This document shows positions 1-8,287 of a stretch of 64,000 bases of DNA, in pieces. Positions within the stretch are counted from its first letter, which is position 1; every line of letters begins with the position of its first letter. The notes beneath the pieces are model-generated. The model did no database searches. It worked only from the letters and a program-made list of their open reading frames with translations, and was not told the origin of the DNA. The stretch is taken from positions 1 to 64,000 of the forward strand of contig CAKZTM010000017.1 in assembly GCA_937920555.1 (NCBI GenBank). Direction: 5' to 3'. The translations under genes were made by a program, and so were the position numbers. Source of the DNA: an uncultured Paracoccaceae bacterium. Lineage in GTDB: Bacteria > Pseudomonadota > Alphaproteobacteria > Rhodobacterales > Rhodobacteraceae.

Positions 1-18
1 GGGCACCGCCTCCTCGCC

Positions 19-40
19 TTTCAATGTTCCCCAAATATCC
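19..40. repeat. 22 bp dispersed repeat, copy 1
   Basis: The 22 bases beginning TTTCAATGTTCCCC are identical to those at 51514-51535, where they start three bases after a stop codon. At both sites the sequence continues with a similar ATCC-A-xxx-CGGG pattern. I infer a short dispersed 3'-flanking element; its function is unknown. Confidence 0.6.
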
Positions 41-169
41 ATATCGGGACGTCGCTCCAAACGACCACACCCGCGACTAACCCCCACCCACTCCGCGTTC
101 ACACATCATTAACCAACCTTACCAAACCCTCACCGAACGCAGGCTTAACCCCGCCCAAGCGCTCAATTT

Positions 170-213
170 GTCATATCGATGTCATACAAGAGTCATACAC
201 AAGTCATACAAAT
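170..213 (+). promoter_or_regulatory. Pho-box-like array: four 11 bp direct repeats
   Basis: GTCATA occurs at 170, 181, 192 and 203, exactly 11 bp apart. The units are TGTCATA, TGTCATA, AGTCATA and AGTCATA, each followed by four mostly A/T-rich bases. A 7 bp unit plus 4 bp spacer on one face of the helix is the layout of the PhoB box (CTGTCAT units every 11 bp). Four units would bind two PhoB-type dimers. The orientation points right, towards the gene at 446. Another OmpR-family regulator could use the same architecture. Confidence 0.65.
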
Positions 214-445
214 TGATGCCATTAAGAAAGCCGCGTTAATCTTTGATTCGATTACCTTTTTGGCCCGCACCCCTCAAACACCTTGACCAAACCCGCCCCA
301 ACCCCCATATGACCTCTCAGGTTATCGGCACCTGCCGTCTGCATTTGGTGAAGCCGCTTCTTTTAAGCCCATGTTCAGATCACTCTGACCAGTGGCAACG
401 CAGACACCCACTCTTTGCGTCAGATCGTGACGAATGAGGCTTATG

Positions 446-865
446 ATGACCAAAATACACACCATGGACCTGAAGGATCAGGCCAAACGACTGCGCAGCG
501 CTTTGCAGGCATCGGGCAAGCCCGTCAGCCATGCACAGGCGTTGGAGCTTGTAGCCAAACAAAACGGCTACCGCGACTGGAATACCGCCTCCGCCATGGC
601 GCCCGACACGCAGCCCGCCCCGTTTACGGTCGGCTCTGCCATATCAGGTACCTATCTTGGAAAGCCGTTCACAGGCCAGATCAAGGGGGTGGCCAAAAGC
701 GGTGATCTTTACCGTATCACAGCGGTTTTTGATGAACCTGTGGATGTGGTGCAGTTTGAAAGCTTCTCGAACTACCGCCGCCAAGTGACTGCTTTACTTG
801 ATAAAACGGGTGTCACACCGCAAAAAACATCTGATGGTACGCCGCATATGCAGCTGTCGGCCTAA
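446..865 (+). CDS. Glyoxalase-superfamily protein (Glyoxalase_8 type)
   Basis: A 139-residue soluble protein of unknown role, belonging to small alphaproteobacterial proteins annotated as glyoxalase-related. The N-terminal part (about residues 8-45) carries the family pattern AKRLRSALQASG followed by SHAQALELVAKQNGYRDWN. The C-terminal part (about 58-135) carries DEPVDVV, FSNYRRQV and KTSDGTPH, also typical. Start ATG 446 is chosen because GAGG lies six bases upstream; ATG 434, 443 and 464 are alternatives. The gene stands alone, ends in a strong terminator, and lies about 230 bp downstream of the Pho-box-like repeats, so phosphate-responsive expression is possible but unproven. Confidence 0.75.
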   Translation: MTKIHTMDLKDQAKRLRSALQASGKPVSHAQALELVAKQNGYRDWNTASAMAPDTQPAPFTVGSAISGTYLGKPFTGQIKGVAKSGDLYRITAVFDEPVDVVQFESFSNYRRQVTALLDKTGVTPQKTSDGTPHMQLSA

Positions 866-870
866 ACTGC

Positions 871-898
871 AAACCGCCCGGTCTATCTCGGGCGGTTT
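871..898. terminator. Bidirectional intrinsic terminator
   Basis: A perfect 10 bp stem, AAACCGCCCG with CGGGCGGTTT, encloses an 8-base loop. It sits between two convergent genes ending at 865 and 917. The A-run on one side and T-run on the other let it act in both directions. Confidence 0.85.
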
Positions 899-916
899 AC
901 CCCCCCGACCCCCGCA

Positions 917-1819
917 TCACTTGACCCGCTCCAGCGCCGGCACAGCCTTGAGATAGGCCGCGATGGCCGCGCGATCCTCAGGTGTCAGTTGCCCGGTATT
1001 GGCAACCACATCGGTCATACTGCCACCGGCCACATCAAATTCCGGGGTAAAACCGCTGTTGAGATATTCGGCAATATCCGCCTCAGACCATGCGGCGATC
1101 CCGCTTTCATGTGGGGTGATGTTGGGGATGCTGCCCTTGCCATCCGGGTTCGGCCCGCCTGCCAACCAATTGCCCAAATCAAGCCCGCCCAAAGGGTTTC
1201 GGCTGGTGTGACAATCCGAGCAGTGCCCCAAGCCCTCCACCAGATAACGCCCCTTCATGACCATCTCATCTTCTGTCTCTACAACCCAATCAACCTTTAG
1301 AAACAAGAACTTCCAGCCCCCTAAGGAGCGGCGGATATTGAACGGAAAGCCCACCTCATGCTCAAGATTGGCGACAGCCACCGGCTCCAATGTGTCAAGA
1401 TAGGCTTTGAGGTCCACAATATCGGCGACCTCGGCTTTGGCGTAGCTGGTATAGGGGAACGCCGGGAAATAATGCTGACCATCCGGGGAGACGCCATGTT
1501 TCATGGCATTGACCAGATCAAGCGCTGACCAGCCTGCTATTCCGTTCTCATGGGGGGATATGTTGGGGGCGAAAAATGTGCCAAAGGCGGTGACGAATTC
1601 AAGCCCGCCGCCAAGCTTCAGTTTGTCTTCGCCTTCCGCATCCGGTGCTGCATGACAGGACGCGCACCCGCCCGCATAGAAAATGCGCTCGCCACGCTCA
1701 ACATCTCCGGTAAGCCCCGCCACAACGTCCGCATCGGCGAAATTGGGTCGGGTGATCCACCAAAAGACTGCCAGCCCGATCAAGCCAAGAAATACCAGCC
1801 ATCTTATAAGACGTCGCAT
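917..1819 (-). CDS. Diheme cytochrome c
   Basis: A 300-residue periplasmic electron carrier. An N-terminal hydrophobic segment (about residues 5-23, LVFLGLIGLAVFWW) is an uncleaved anchor or signal. Two heme c sites are visible: CASCH at 52-56 and CSDCH at 200-204, each followed by repeated features such as PNISPHENGI and PNITPHESGI, indicating two homologous cytochrome c domains. This is the arrangement of cytochrome subunits serving periplasmic dehydrogenases, but no dehydrogenase lies beside it. It lies 84 bp downstream of the cytochrome c' gene on the same strand, so the two are probably co-transcribed. The electron donor and acceptor cannot be told from sequence. Confidence 0.88.
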   Translation of the reverse strand: MRRLIRWLVFLGLIGLAVFWWITRPNFADADVVAGLTGDVERGERIFYAGGCASCHAAPDAEGEDKLKLGGGLEFVTAFGTFFAPNISPHENGIAGWSALDLVNAMKHGVSPDGQHYFPAFPYTSYAKAEVADIVDLKAYLDTLEPVAVANLEHEVGFPFNIRRSLGGWKFLFLKVDWVVETEDEMVMKGRYLVEGLGHCSDCHTSRNPLGGLDLGNWLAGGPNPDGKGSIPNITPHESGIAAWSEADIAEYLNSGFTPEFDVAGGSMTDVVANTGQLTPEDRAAIAAYLKAVPALERVK

Positions 1820-1903
1820 AATCCCACCTTAACAAATGAAAATCCCGAACACGATACGACGTGTCCGGGATCAATCCAAGTCAGCAATATCGCCTTGATA
1901 TTG

Positions 1904-2371
1904 TTATCTTTTCTGACGGAAATCCTTGTGGCAGGCCCCGCAGGATGCGCCAACGCCGCCCATTGCCGCCTGAAGGGACGCCAAATCAGTGCCCGCCGCA
2001 GACGCCAACGCGGCCGCAGCCTCCGCCGCCGCTTTGCCTTTGTCAGCAATCGCAGGATAGGTCGTCCAGATGGCTGGAAGAGCCGCCGTTTTATCGCCAA
2101 GCGCCTCGGTATCAGACCCTTGGGGCCACATGTTGGATTGGTCCGCTGTCATCATCGCCAGCAGGCTGTCCGCCGCCGCCTGAGCCTTTGCGGCATCGTA
2201 ATCCATGTCGCCTTTGGCCATACCACCCAAAGTTCCCAGATAATGCGCATATAGCTGCATCAGCGATTGCCGTGCCTCTACCGCCTTGCCCACGTCCTGT
2301 GCCATGGCCGCGCCTGCGAAACCAGTCGAAAGGATGACCGCCACAGCGCCCAGCTTGGTTCTAAATGTCAT
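1904..2371 (-). CDS. Cytochrome c'
   Basis: A 155-residue periplasmic cytochrome c'. Residues 1-24 form a signal peptide ending AMA before QDVGKA. The mature part is a helical bundle and carries its single heme motif, CGACH, at 144-148, close to the C-terminus and followed by KDFRQK, which is diagnostic of the family. Cytochromes c' bind NO and are associated with NO tolerance. ATG 2371 is chosen because GGGAGA lies seven bases upstream; a start at 2404 would add residues before the signal peptide. It is the first gene of a likely two-gene unit with the diheme cytochrome c. Confidence 0.92.
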   Translation of the reverse strand: MTFRTKLGAVAVILSTGFAGAAMAQDVGKAVEARQSLMQLYAHYLGTLGGMAKGDMDYDAAKAQAAADSLLAMMTADQSNMWPQGSDTEALGDKTAALPAIWTTYPAIADKGKAAAEAAAALASAAGTDLASLQAAMGGVGASCGACHKDFRQKR

Positions 2372-2486
2372 GATCGTATCTCCCGTTGATTGAGTGGTTT
2401 TCACAGCAGCCTAGCCTGTGCAATAATCACTTAACACTCCTTATTTTTGAGCAGATAATTGTGCGAAAACGAACAAGGTCGTCAAT

Positions 2487-3362
2487 ATGAAGCAACGCCT
2501 GAACTGGGATGACCTTAAATTTGTGTTGGCAGTGGCCCGCGCAGGCTCGGTTAATGCCGCCGCGCAGGCATTGCAGGTGAACCACGCCACCATCCTGCGG
2601 CGGGTTGCATCCTTTGAGGACGCCCATAACATCATCATATTCGGACGCGAGACCAAGGGCTATACGGTCACCGCAGATGCAGTCCCGATAATCGAGGCGA
2701 TCCGCGCCGTGGAAAGCTCCATTGACGCTATGGAGCGGGTGATTGCGGGCAAAGGTGAAAACCTTGAAGGCAGCATCCACGTCACCTCCACAGACAGCCT
2801 GTGCCGCACCATATTGCCGCCGATCATCCGCAAATTTCACCAACTTCATCCCGATCTCAAGATCGAGCTTTCCGTCACCAATGCGCGCCTCAACCTTGCC
2901 AAACTTGATGCAGAGGTCACCATAAGGCCCGCCAAAGCACTGCCATCCGACCTTGTGGGCGTGAAATCTGTCGAAATGTCATTCGGGGTTTACGGCACGC
3001 CTGGCTATATCGCCCAAAATCCCAGCACCGACCTTGGCGCACATTGCTGGATGGGCGTCACGGACCTTCTGGGACGCTCGCCGGTAGGCACATGGCAGTC
3101 CCAATTGCCCAAAAACGCGATTGCTTTTCGTGCCGACAGCTTCGTTACCCTTGCGGATATGGCCGAAACCGGGATCGGTTTGGCGATGATACCCACCTGC
3201 CTTGCAAACCATTCCGAGACCCTGATCCCCGCCCCGCAATTTCCTGAAAAACTTGGCACAAACGTATGGGTGGCAGCTCACAAAGATCTCTATGACGTCC
3301 CGAGGATTTCGGTTTTGACCCGTTACTTCGATCAAGCCATCAGGCAATCACCACTGGCATGA
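2487..3362 (+). CDS. LysR-family transcriptional regulator
   Basis: A 291-residue LysR-type regulator. Residues about 7-65 form the winged helix-turn-helix (FVLAVARAGSVNAAAQAL, then VNHATILRRVASFE). Residues about 90-285 are the periplasmic-binding-like effector domain. It is divergent from the cytochrome c' gene with about 115 bp between starts, so it may control the cytochromes or itself; the EamA gene downstream in the same direction is another candidate target. The effector is unknown. The family is certain, the target is not. Confidence 0.9.
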   Translation: MKQRLNWDDLKFVLAVARAGSVNAAAQALQVNHATILRRVASFEDAHNIIIFGRETKGYTVTADAVPIIEAIRAVESSIDAMERVIAGKGENLEGSIHVTSTDSLCRTILPPIIRKFHQLHPDLKIELSVTNARLNLAKLDAEVTIRPAKALPSDLVGVKSVEMSFGVYGTPGYIAQNPSTDLGAHCWMGVTDLLGRSPVGTWQSQLPKNAIAFRADSFVTLADMAETGIGLAMIPTCLANHSETLIPAPQFPEKLGTNVWVAAHKDLYDVPRISVLTRYFDQAIRQSPLA

Positions 3363-3442
3363 CTATTGGCCATTGACCTTGTGAAGCGCAAACCTCACTA
3401 ATCGGCTCAGGCACAATTGCGCCGTTAAAAGAGAGGCCCCAG

Positions 3443-4393
3443 ATGCCGGACCCCGCCTCGGGCGATCCTGTCCCTGTGGTGGCGACCGCACAGGCAGCAC
3501 CGTTTCAATACGACAATGTTCAAGCCATCTCTTGGCTGCTCTTGTCTGTGTTTGCCTCCTCGGTCATGACCATTGCTGTGCGGGTGATGTCCTTTGATCT
3601 TGATCCGCGCATGATCGTGTTGTTGCGGTTTGGAATTACGGCCCTGCTGCTTTTGGGGGCGATTGCTGCACTCTCACATTTGCGCGCAAAACTAAGCTTT
3701 AGCAGGCGGAAACTGCATGTTGTGCGCGGGCTTTGTATGGCCGTATCAACCCATCTGGGCTTTTACGCGATCTCTAATATTGAGCTGGTCACTGTCACGG
3801 TCCTGTTTTTCATGGTGCCGATTTTCGCCACCGCCTTGTCAGGGTTCCTCAATGGCGAACATGCAGGCCCCCGTCGCCTTGCCGCCATTGCCGCAAGCTT
3901 CATCGGCGTGCTTTTGATCCTAAAACCGGGATATCAACCGCTTAACTTTGCGGTCTTTGCTGCACTTTTAAGCTCTGTCTTGTTTGCGTTCGCACTGGTG
4001 ATGTCGCGCCGTCTGGCGGCCGCTGACGGATCATTCAGCGTGCTGTGCTCCAGCGTGGCATTCACCACACTGCTGTCGATCCCATTGGCCGCGCCGGTGT
4101 GGCAACTCCCTCAGACAGGTACAGTATGGATTGTGGTGGCCGTGCTGGTGGGGACAGGGCTGCTCAGGCTTATCGCAGACATTCAGGCCTATAAACTGGG
4201 CGAGGCCAGCGTGCTGGCCCCGATAACCTATCTGCGGCTTATCCTGATTGGAGCCGCCGCATATGTGATGTTTGACGAGGTTCCAGACGGGCTCGCGGTT
4301 TTGGGTACGGTCATTATCGTGAGCGCGGCGCTATATATCGCCCGCCGCGAGGCTCAGCTCAAAAAACAAAATTCGATTGAATCGAGAAAATAG
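3443..4393 (+). CDS. EamA-family (DMT) transporter
   Basis: A 316-residue inner-membrane protein with about ten hydrophobic segments in two homologous EamA halves (about residues 28-160 and 170-305), the layout of drug/metabolite exporters. An N-terminal hydrophilic tail of about 25 residues precedes the first membrane span. AGAGG lies just upstream of ATG 3443. The substrate cannot be predicted. Its last 35 bases overlap the convergent lipoprotein gene at 4359, so the two 3' ends share DNA. Two further EamA genes occur at 8288 and 21651 in this window. Confidence 0.88.
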   Translation: MPDPASGDPVPVVATAQAAPFQYDNVQAISWLLLSVFASSVMTIAVRVMSFDLDPRMIVLLRFGITALLLLGAIAALSHLRAKLSFSRRKLHVVRGLCMAVSTHLGFYAISNIELVTVTVLFFMVPIFATALSGFLNGEHAGPRRLAAIAASFIGVLLILKPGYQPLNFAVFAALLSSVLFAFALVMSRRLAAADGSFSVLCSSVAFTTLLSIPLAAPVWQLPQTGTVWIVVAVLVGTGLLRLIADIQAYKLGEASVLAPITYLRLILIGAAAYVMFDEVPDGLAVLGTVIIVSAALYIARREAQLKKQNSIESRK

Positions 4394-4850
4394 CCGATTC
4401 AGACGACAGGCCGGGCGCCATGCGCAAACGCAATTCATGCGGGCCAAATGTGGGAAGCGTCAACTGAACCCCGACAATCGGCACAAAATTCCCGATCACC
4501 GGGTAACGGTCCCTGAACCGGTCCGCCGCATCAGGCGAGCTTGCAAACCCCATAAACGCACCAAGGCGCGGGTTGCGGGCTTTTTTCTCAAGCAAGTCGA
4601 TCTCGAAATGGGTCAAAGCATAGCCGCTGGTCTCATCATCAGCGGTGCGAAATGCGCCCGCTTCAACACCGATTGAAAGTCGCGAGTCGCGAAACGGAGC
4701 TTCCGAGCCAATTCCGATACCCTTAGCATCGACACTGTGAAGGACCGTCGCGTAGTTATGGGCACGCGTGGCACCGATTTTCTCTGCAAACCCGCATGCC
4801 GAAAGACCGAGCAAAGCGCATGCCATAATCACGTACTTAATTTTACTCAT
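4359..4850 (-). CDS. Putative lipoprotein, tandem paralogue 1
   Basis: A 163-residue predicted lipoprotein of unknown function. The signal peptide ends in the lipobox LSAC, with lipidated Cys near residue 18. The mature part alternates polar and hydrophobic residues and ends SIQSNFVF, a terminal aromatic like that of outer-membrane beta-barrels. It is clearly paralogous to the next gene upstream (4952-5479): shared features are GxGSEAP, SxGVEAG, a Y-A-x-x-x-FE-x-D stretch, APGLS and the terminal SNFVF. ATG 4850 has GAGGG six bases upstream. The 3' end overlaps the convergent EamA gene by 35 bp. Confidence 0.75.
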   Translation of the reverse strand: MSKIKYVIMACALLGLSACGFAEKIGATRAHNYATVLHSVDAKGIGIGSEAPFRDSRLSIGVEAGAFRTADDETSGYALTHFEIDLLEKKARNPRLGAFMGFASSPDAADRFRDRYPVIGNFVPIVGVQLTLPTFGPHELRLRMAPGLSSESAIFSIQSNFVF

Positions 4851-4951
4851 TTTTTCCCTCATGCGTAATTACACAGTTAATTATTGCAAATTGTGACAAT
4901 TCGAAGGCCTAATTAACTGATTTATCAACGTCTTGACTCCCAAAGTCTTGG

Positions 4952-5479
4952 TTAGAACACAAAATTCGACTGGAGTGAAATGATCGCGGATGACCGGCTC
5001 AGACCCGGTGCAAGACGGACACGAAACTCGTGGCGGCCGATAGTTGGTACAGTTGCCTGAAGACCTGCAACTGGAATGTAGTCACCAATGGAGGGGAATA
5101 TGGAGTTAGAATTGGCAGCTTCCGAAGGGTATCTGGCATAGCCAGAGAAAAAACCGACCCGAAGCGCGCGGGGGCGCTTCGCCAGCATATCGCGTTCAAA
5201 ATATCCAACTGCGTAAGTGCTTGTATTGCTGTTGGAATTCTCGAAAAAACCGGCTTCCACACCGGCTGACCATTTGGTGCCGCGCAAAGGCGCCTCGGAG
5301 CCTAGCCCCAGCCCCGGATTGGTCTCATTGAAATCTTTTGTGGCGTTCACATGCTCAGAGGCATGGCTGATCGTTCCGTAATTATACGCCTCGGTGCGGT
5401 TGATCATATCGGACAGACCACAGGCCGATAGGCTGGCAATCATCGCGATGCTGAGAATGAACTTGGGGCTTTTCTTCAT
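4952..5479 (-). CDS. Putative lipoprotein, tandem paralogue 2
   Basis: A 175-residue predicted lipoprotein with lipobox LSAC (SIAMIASLSACG), homologous to the next gene downstream over its whole length and ending SLQSNFVF. ATG 5479 is preferred, with AGGGA upstream; a longer frame to 5662 would have to overlap recR and put the signal peptide internally. It begins only 16 bp after the recR stop, so it is probably transcribed from the dnaX-ybaB-recR operon. Beta-strand-like alternation and the terminal Phe suggest an outer-membrane-associated lipoprotein; this is inference. Confidence 0.75.
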   Translation of the reverse strand: MKKSPKFILSIAMIASLSACGLSDMINRTEAYNYGTISHASEHVNATKDFNETNPGLGLGSEAPLRGTKWSAGVEAGFFENSNSNTSTYAVGYFERDMLAKRPRALRVGFFSGYARYPSEAANSNSIFPSIGDYIPVAGLQATVPTIGRHEFRVRLAPGLSRSSAIISLQSNFVF

Positions 5480-5495
5480 CGTTGCGTGGTCCCTA

Positions 5496-6098
5496 TTAAA
5501 AGGCTTTTCTAGCTTTGAGCGCCGCGGATATGGTTCCGTCGTCGAGATAATCCAACTCTCCACCAATGGGCACGCCTTGGGCAAGCGACGTGATTCGGAC
5601 ATTTGAGCCTTCAATCTGATCCACAATGTAATGGGCTGTCGTCTGGCCGTCGATAGTTGCATTCAAAGCCAAAATTACTTCCGAGATATTGTGCTGATGC
5701 ACCCGCTCAACCAAACGCGGGATGCGCAAGGCGTCCGGCCCCACACCATCAAGCGCTGACAGAACCCCACCCAGAACGTGATACGTGCCTTTGAAAAGCG
5801 ATGTGCGTTCCATCGCCCAAAGATCAGAGACGTCCTCGACAATACACATCTCGCCGTTCTGGCGCGCAGGATCATTGCAGATCGCGCAGGTCTCCAGCCC
5901 AGAGATGTTGCCGCAGGCCATGCATTCGCGCGCGGTGGCCGATACCTCGGCGATGGACTTGGCCAGTGGCTCCAATAGCTGCCCGCGCTTTTTGATCATC
6001 TGCAATACCGCACGACGGGCCGAGCGCGGCCCCAGCCCCGGCAGCCGCGCCATCAGGTCGACAAGCTGTTCAATCTCGCGACCGGCGCGTTCCTGCAT
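5496..6098 (-). CDS. recR: Recombination protein RecR
   Basis: A 200-residue RecR, which works with RecO and RecF to load RecA at single-stranded gaps. Residues about 10-50 hold the helix-hairpin-helix ([12 protein letters not shown]). A C4 zinc finger follows at C59, C62, C71 and C74. The TOPRIM domain (about 78-175) starts with [15 protein letters not shown], and the C-terminal Walker-B-like region includes [18 protein letters not shown] 6098 is preferred over TTG 6101. The gene starts 12 bp after ybaB in the conserved dnaX-ybaB-recR order. Confidence 0.97.
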   Translation of the reverse strand: MQERAGREIEQLVDLMARLPGLGPRSARRAVLQMIKKRGQLLEPLAKSIAEVSATARECMACGNISGLETCAICNDPARQNGEMCIVEDVSDLWAMERTSLFKGTYHVLGGVLSALDGVGPDALRIPRLVERVHQHNISEVILALNATIDGQTTAHYIVDQIEGSNVRITSLAQGVPIGGELDYLDDGTISAALKARKAF

Positions 6099-6110
6099 CA
6101 ATCTAAACCT

Positions 6111-6446
6111 TTAGAACGGAAATTTCATGCCCGGCGGCAAAGGCAGGCCTTCGGTCAGTTTGCCCATTTCCTCCGCAGAGGTTTCCTGCGCTTTGGACTG
6201 GGCATCTTTGATGGCGGCAAGGATCAAATCCTCGACCACTTCCTTGTCCTCAGGATTGAAAAGCGACGGATCAATGGTCAGGCCAGTGAGCGTGCCCTTG
6301 GCATTGGCGGTGGCCGTGACCATGCCTGCACCCGCCTCCCCGGTTACGGTGATATCCTCAAGCCGCGCCTGAGCGTCAGCCATTTTTGATTGCATCTCTT
6401 GGGCCTGCTTCATCAGCTTACCCATGTCACCCAAACCTTTGAGCAT
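6111..6446 (-). CDS. YbaB/EbfC nucleoid-associated protein
   Basis: A 111-residue DNA-binding protein of the YbaB/EbfC family, which forms tweezer-shaped dimers on DNA. The N-terminal half is an amphipathic helix (MGKLMKQAQEMQSKMADAQA), and the core includes GTLTGLTIDPSLF and KDAQSKAQE. Its place between dnaX and recR is the usual one. AGGAGA lies upstream of ATG 6446, overlapping the 3' end of dnaX, and the start is three bases after the dnaX stop, suggesting translational coupling. Confidence 0.95.
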   Translation of the reverse strand: MLKGLGDMGKLMKQAQEMQSKMADAQARLEDITVTGEAGAGMVTATANAKGTLTGLTIDPSLFNPEDKEVVEDLILAAIKDAQSKAQETSAEEMGKLTEGLPLPPGMKFPF

Positions 6447-6449
6447 CGT

Positions 6450-8213
6450 TCAGTTCTCCTCAAACGGGTCCAACGGATCCCAATCATCATCTTCATCATC
6501 AATCGGCACAGCCATGTCGAACTCGTTGATGTCCTCAGGCGTTTTCACGTCGCGTATCTCTGCTCCGGGAAAGGCCATAAGAGCGGCCTGCACCAAAGGA
6601 TGCGCCGTGGCCAAACCGATCAAATCACTACGAATGGCGGCGTTTTTCTCGGCAATCGTATCCCCGCCGCCATCAGGCACCAGCGAGACCACCCACCGCG
6701 CGCCGGTCCAGTTTTGCAAGGAGCGTTGCAAGTTTTGAGCAAGCGTCGCAGGGGCACCTTCGGCGGGCTGAAACTCGATCTGGCCCGGCTTGTAGCTGCG
6801 CAATCGCACCCAGCCTTCAACCTCTACCAACAGCTTCACATCTCGTTTCGAGCGAATAAGCTCGACCACATCCTCAAACCGCGCGTAGCGCGCAAGCGCC
6901 AAATCCGCCTGCGGAGCCGGTTCGCGCTCCACAGCTACAGCCGATGATACCACCTCCAGGCCGTGGCGCGCCGCTTTCGCACCGCCGCCGCCGCGACCAT
7001 AACCACCCCCTTTGGGGGGCGTATTGGCAGTCATTGCAGGGCTGTCTTTGAGACGCCGCACCAAGTCATCGGGCGTGGGCAAGTCGGCCACATGGGTCAG
7101 CCGGATAATCGCCATTTCCGCCGCCATCATGGAATTGGGCGCTGTTCCAACCTCTTCGAGAGCTTTGAGCAGCATCTGCCACATCCGGCTGAGTACCCGC
7201 ATGGAGATCTTTTCGGCAAAGGCCTGACCGCGCTCGCGCTCATCGGGGGACACGGTCGGGTCTTGCGCTGTTTCCGGCGAGATTTTCACCACGGACACCC
7301 AATGGGTGATCTCGGCCATATCTTTGAGAACCGACAACGGATCGGCCCCGGCGGCATATTGCGAAGCCAGCTCGCTCAACGCGCCACCGGCTTCACCGGC
7401 CAAAACCTTCTCGAACAAGTCCAGCACCCGGCCACGATCGGCCAAGCCCAGCATGGCCCGCACCTGATCGGCCCCGGTCTCGCCAGCCCCATGCGAAATG
7501 GCCTGATCAAGCAAAGATTGCGCATCCCGCGCGGAGCCCTCAGCCGCCCGCGTGATCAAAGCAATCGCTGCATCATTGATCTCAGCGCCTTCCAGTTTCG
7601 CGATACGCTTGAGCATCGTCATCATCTCTTCGGGCTCAATGCGGCGCAGATCAAAGCGCTGGCACCGGCTCAAAACCGTCACCGGCACTTTTCGGATTTC
7701 GGTCGTGGCGAAGATGAACTTTACATGTTCGGGCGGTTCTTCCAGCGTTTTGAGCAGCGCGTTGAACGCTGCGGTCGACAGCATGTGGACCTCATCGATG
7801 ATGTAAACCTTGTAGCGTGCCGAGGCCGCCCGGTAATTCACACTGTCGATAATCTCGCGGATATCGTTGACCCCGGTGCGCGATGCCGCATCCATTTCTA
7901 GCACATCCACATGGTTGCCAGCTGCGATTGCACGGCACGGATCGCAGGTCCCGCACGGTTCAATCGTGGGGCCGCCCTGCCCGTCTTTTCCGATACAGTT
8001 CAGACCCTTGGCGATGATCCGCGCGGTGGTCGTCTTGCCGATGCCACGCACTCCGGTCATGATAAAGGCATGAGCAATCCGGTCCGCCTCAAAGGCATTT
8101 TTCAGCGTGCGCACCATTGCATCCTGCCCAATCAAATCGGCGAATGTATCGGGACGGTATTTGCGCGCCAACACTTGGTAGGTTTTCGGGCTTTCGGCCT
8201 CTGACAAAGACAT
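6450..8213 (-). CDS. dnaX: DNA polymerase III subunits gamma/tau
   Basis: A 587-residue clamp-loader ATPase. The Walker A motif (GVRGIGKTT) is at about 54-62, zinc-binding cysteines are near 73, 87, 90 and 93, the Walker B DEVH is near 140, and the SRC sensor motif follows. Domain III runs to about 370, followed by a glycine-rich linker (GGGYGRGGGG near 405) and a tau-like C-terminus rich in acidic residues. AAGGA lies directly upstream of ATG 8213. It is the first gene of the dnaX-ybaB-recR operon. I saw no clear slippery run for gamma production, though I did not search exhaustively. Confidence 0.96.
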   Translation of the reverse strand: MSLSEAESPKTYQVLARKYRPDTFADLIGQDAMVRTLKNAFEADRIAHAFIMTGVRGIGKTTTARIIAKGLNCIGKDGQGGPTIEPCGTCDPCRAIAAGNHVDVLEMDAASRTGVNDIREIIDSVNYRAASARYKVYIIDEVHMLSTAAFNALLKTLEEPPEHVKFIFATTEIRKVPVTVLSRCQRFDLRRIEPEEMMTMLKRIAKLEGAEINDAAIALITRAAEGSARDAQSLLDQAISHGAGETGADQVRAMLGLADRGRVLDLFEKVLAGEAGGALSELASQYAAGADPLSVLKDMAEITHWVSVVKISPETAQDPTVSPDERERGQAFAEKISMRVLSRMWQMLLKALEEVGTAPNSMMAAEMAIIRLTHVADLPTPDDLVRRLKDSPAMTANTPPKGGGYGRGGGGAKAARHGLEVVSSAVAVEREPAPQADLALARYARFEDVVELIRSKRDVKLLVEVEGWVRLRSYKPGQIEFQPAEGAPATLAQNLQRSLQNWTGARWVVSLVPDGGGDTIAEKNAAIRSDLIGLATAHPLVQAALMAFPGAEIRDVKTPEDINEFDMAVPIDDEDDDWDPLDPFEEN

Positions 8214-8287
8214 ATTCCTTCGGAGTGCGACTCAAGAAGGCAAACTAGGACTTGCGACGGGTATCGGCAAGCGGCTATCGCAAGCGG

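Larger units (their letters stand above)
1..433. other. Non-coding left edge of window
   Basis: No convincing gene is seen in the first 433 bases. Short frames here are rich in Pro, His and Arg and lack ribosome binding sites. The stretch holds a 22 bp sequence at 19-40 that recurs exactly at 51514-51535 and a four-unit direct repeat at 170-213, described separately. Possible -10 hexamers follow the repeats (TTAAGA at 222 or TAATCT at 237), so the region is most likely a promoter for the gene starting near 446, with a long leader. Confidence 0.6.

Noticed and set aside
170-213. Interpretation of the 11 bp repeats as replication iterons
   Set aside because: No replication initiator gene or AT-rich unwinding region is nearby, and the 7+4 pattern fits a response-regulator box better.
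243-437. 64-codon frame between the Pho-box-like array and the glyoxalase gene
   Set aside because: TTG start without ribosome site, Pro/His/Arg-rich composition, overlapping the start of the better-supported gene in another frame.
6963-7901. 312-codon plus-strand frame opposite dnaX
   Set aside because: It is an antisense shadow. The Arg/His/Gly/Pro-rich translation has no motif, while dnaX on the other strand is unambiguous.
8214-8287. Signal recognition particle RNA near dnaX
   Set aside because: The gene is often located near dnaX in alphaproteobacteria, but the conserved GGAAGGAAGCAGCC-type loop was not found in this gap.
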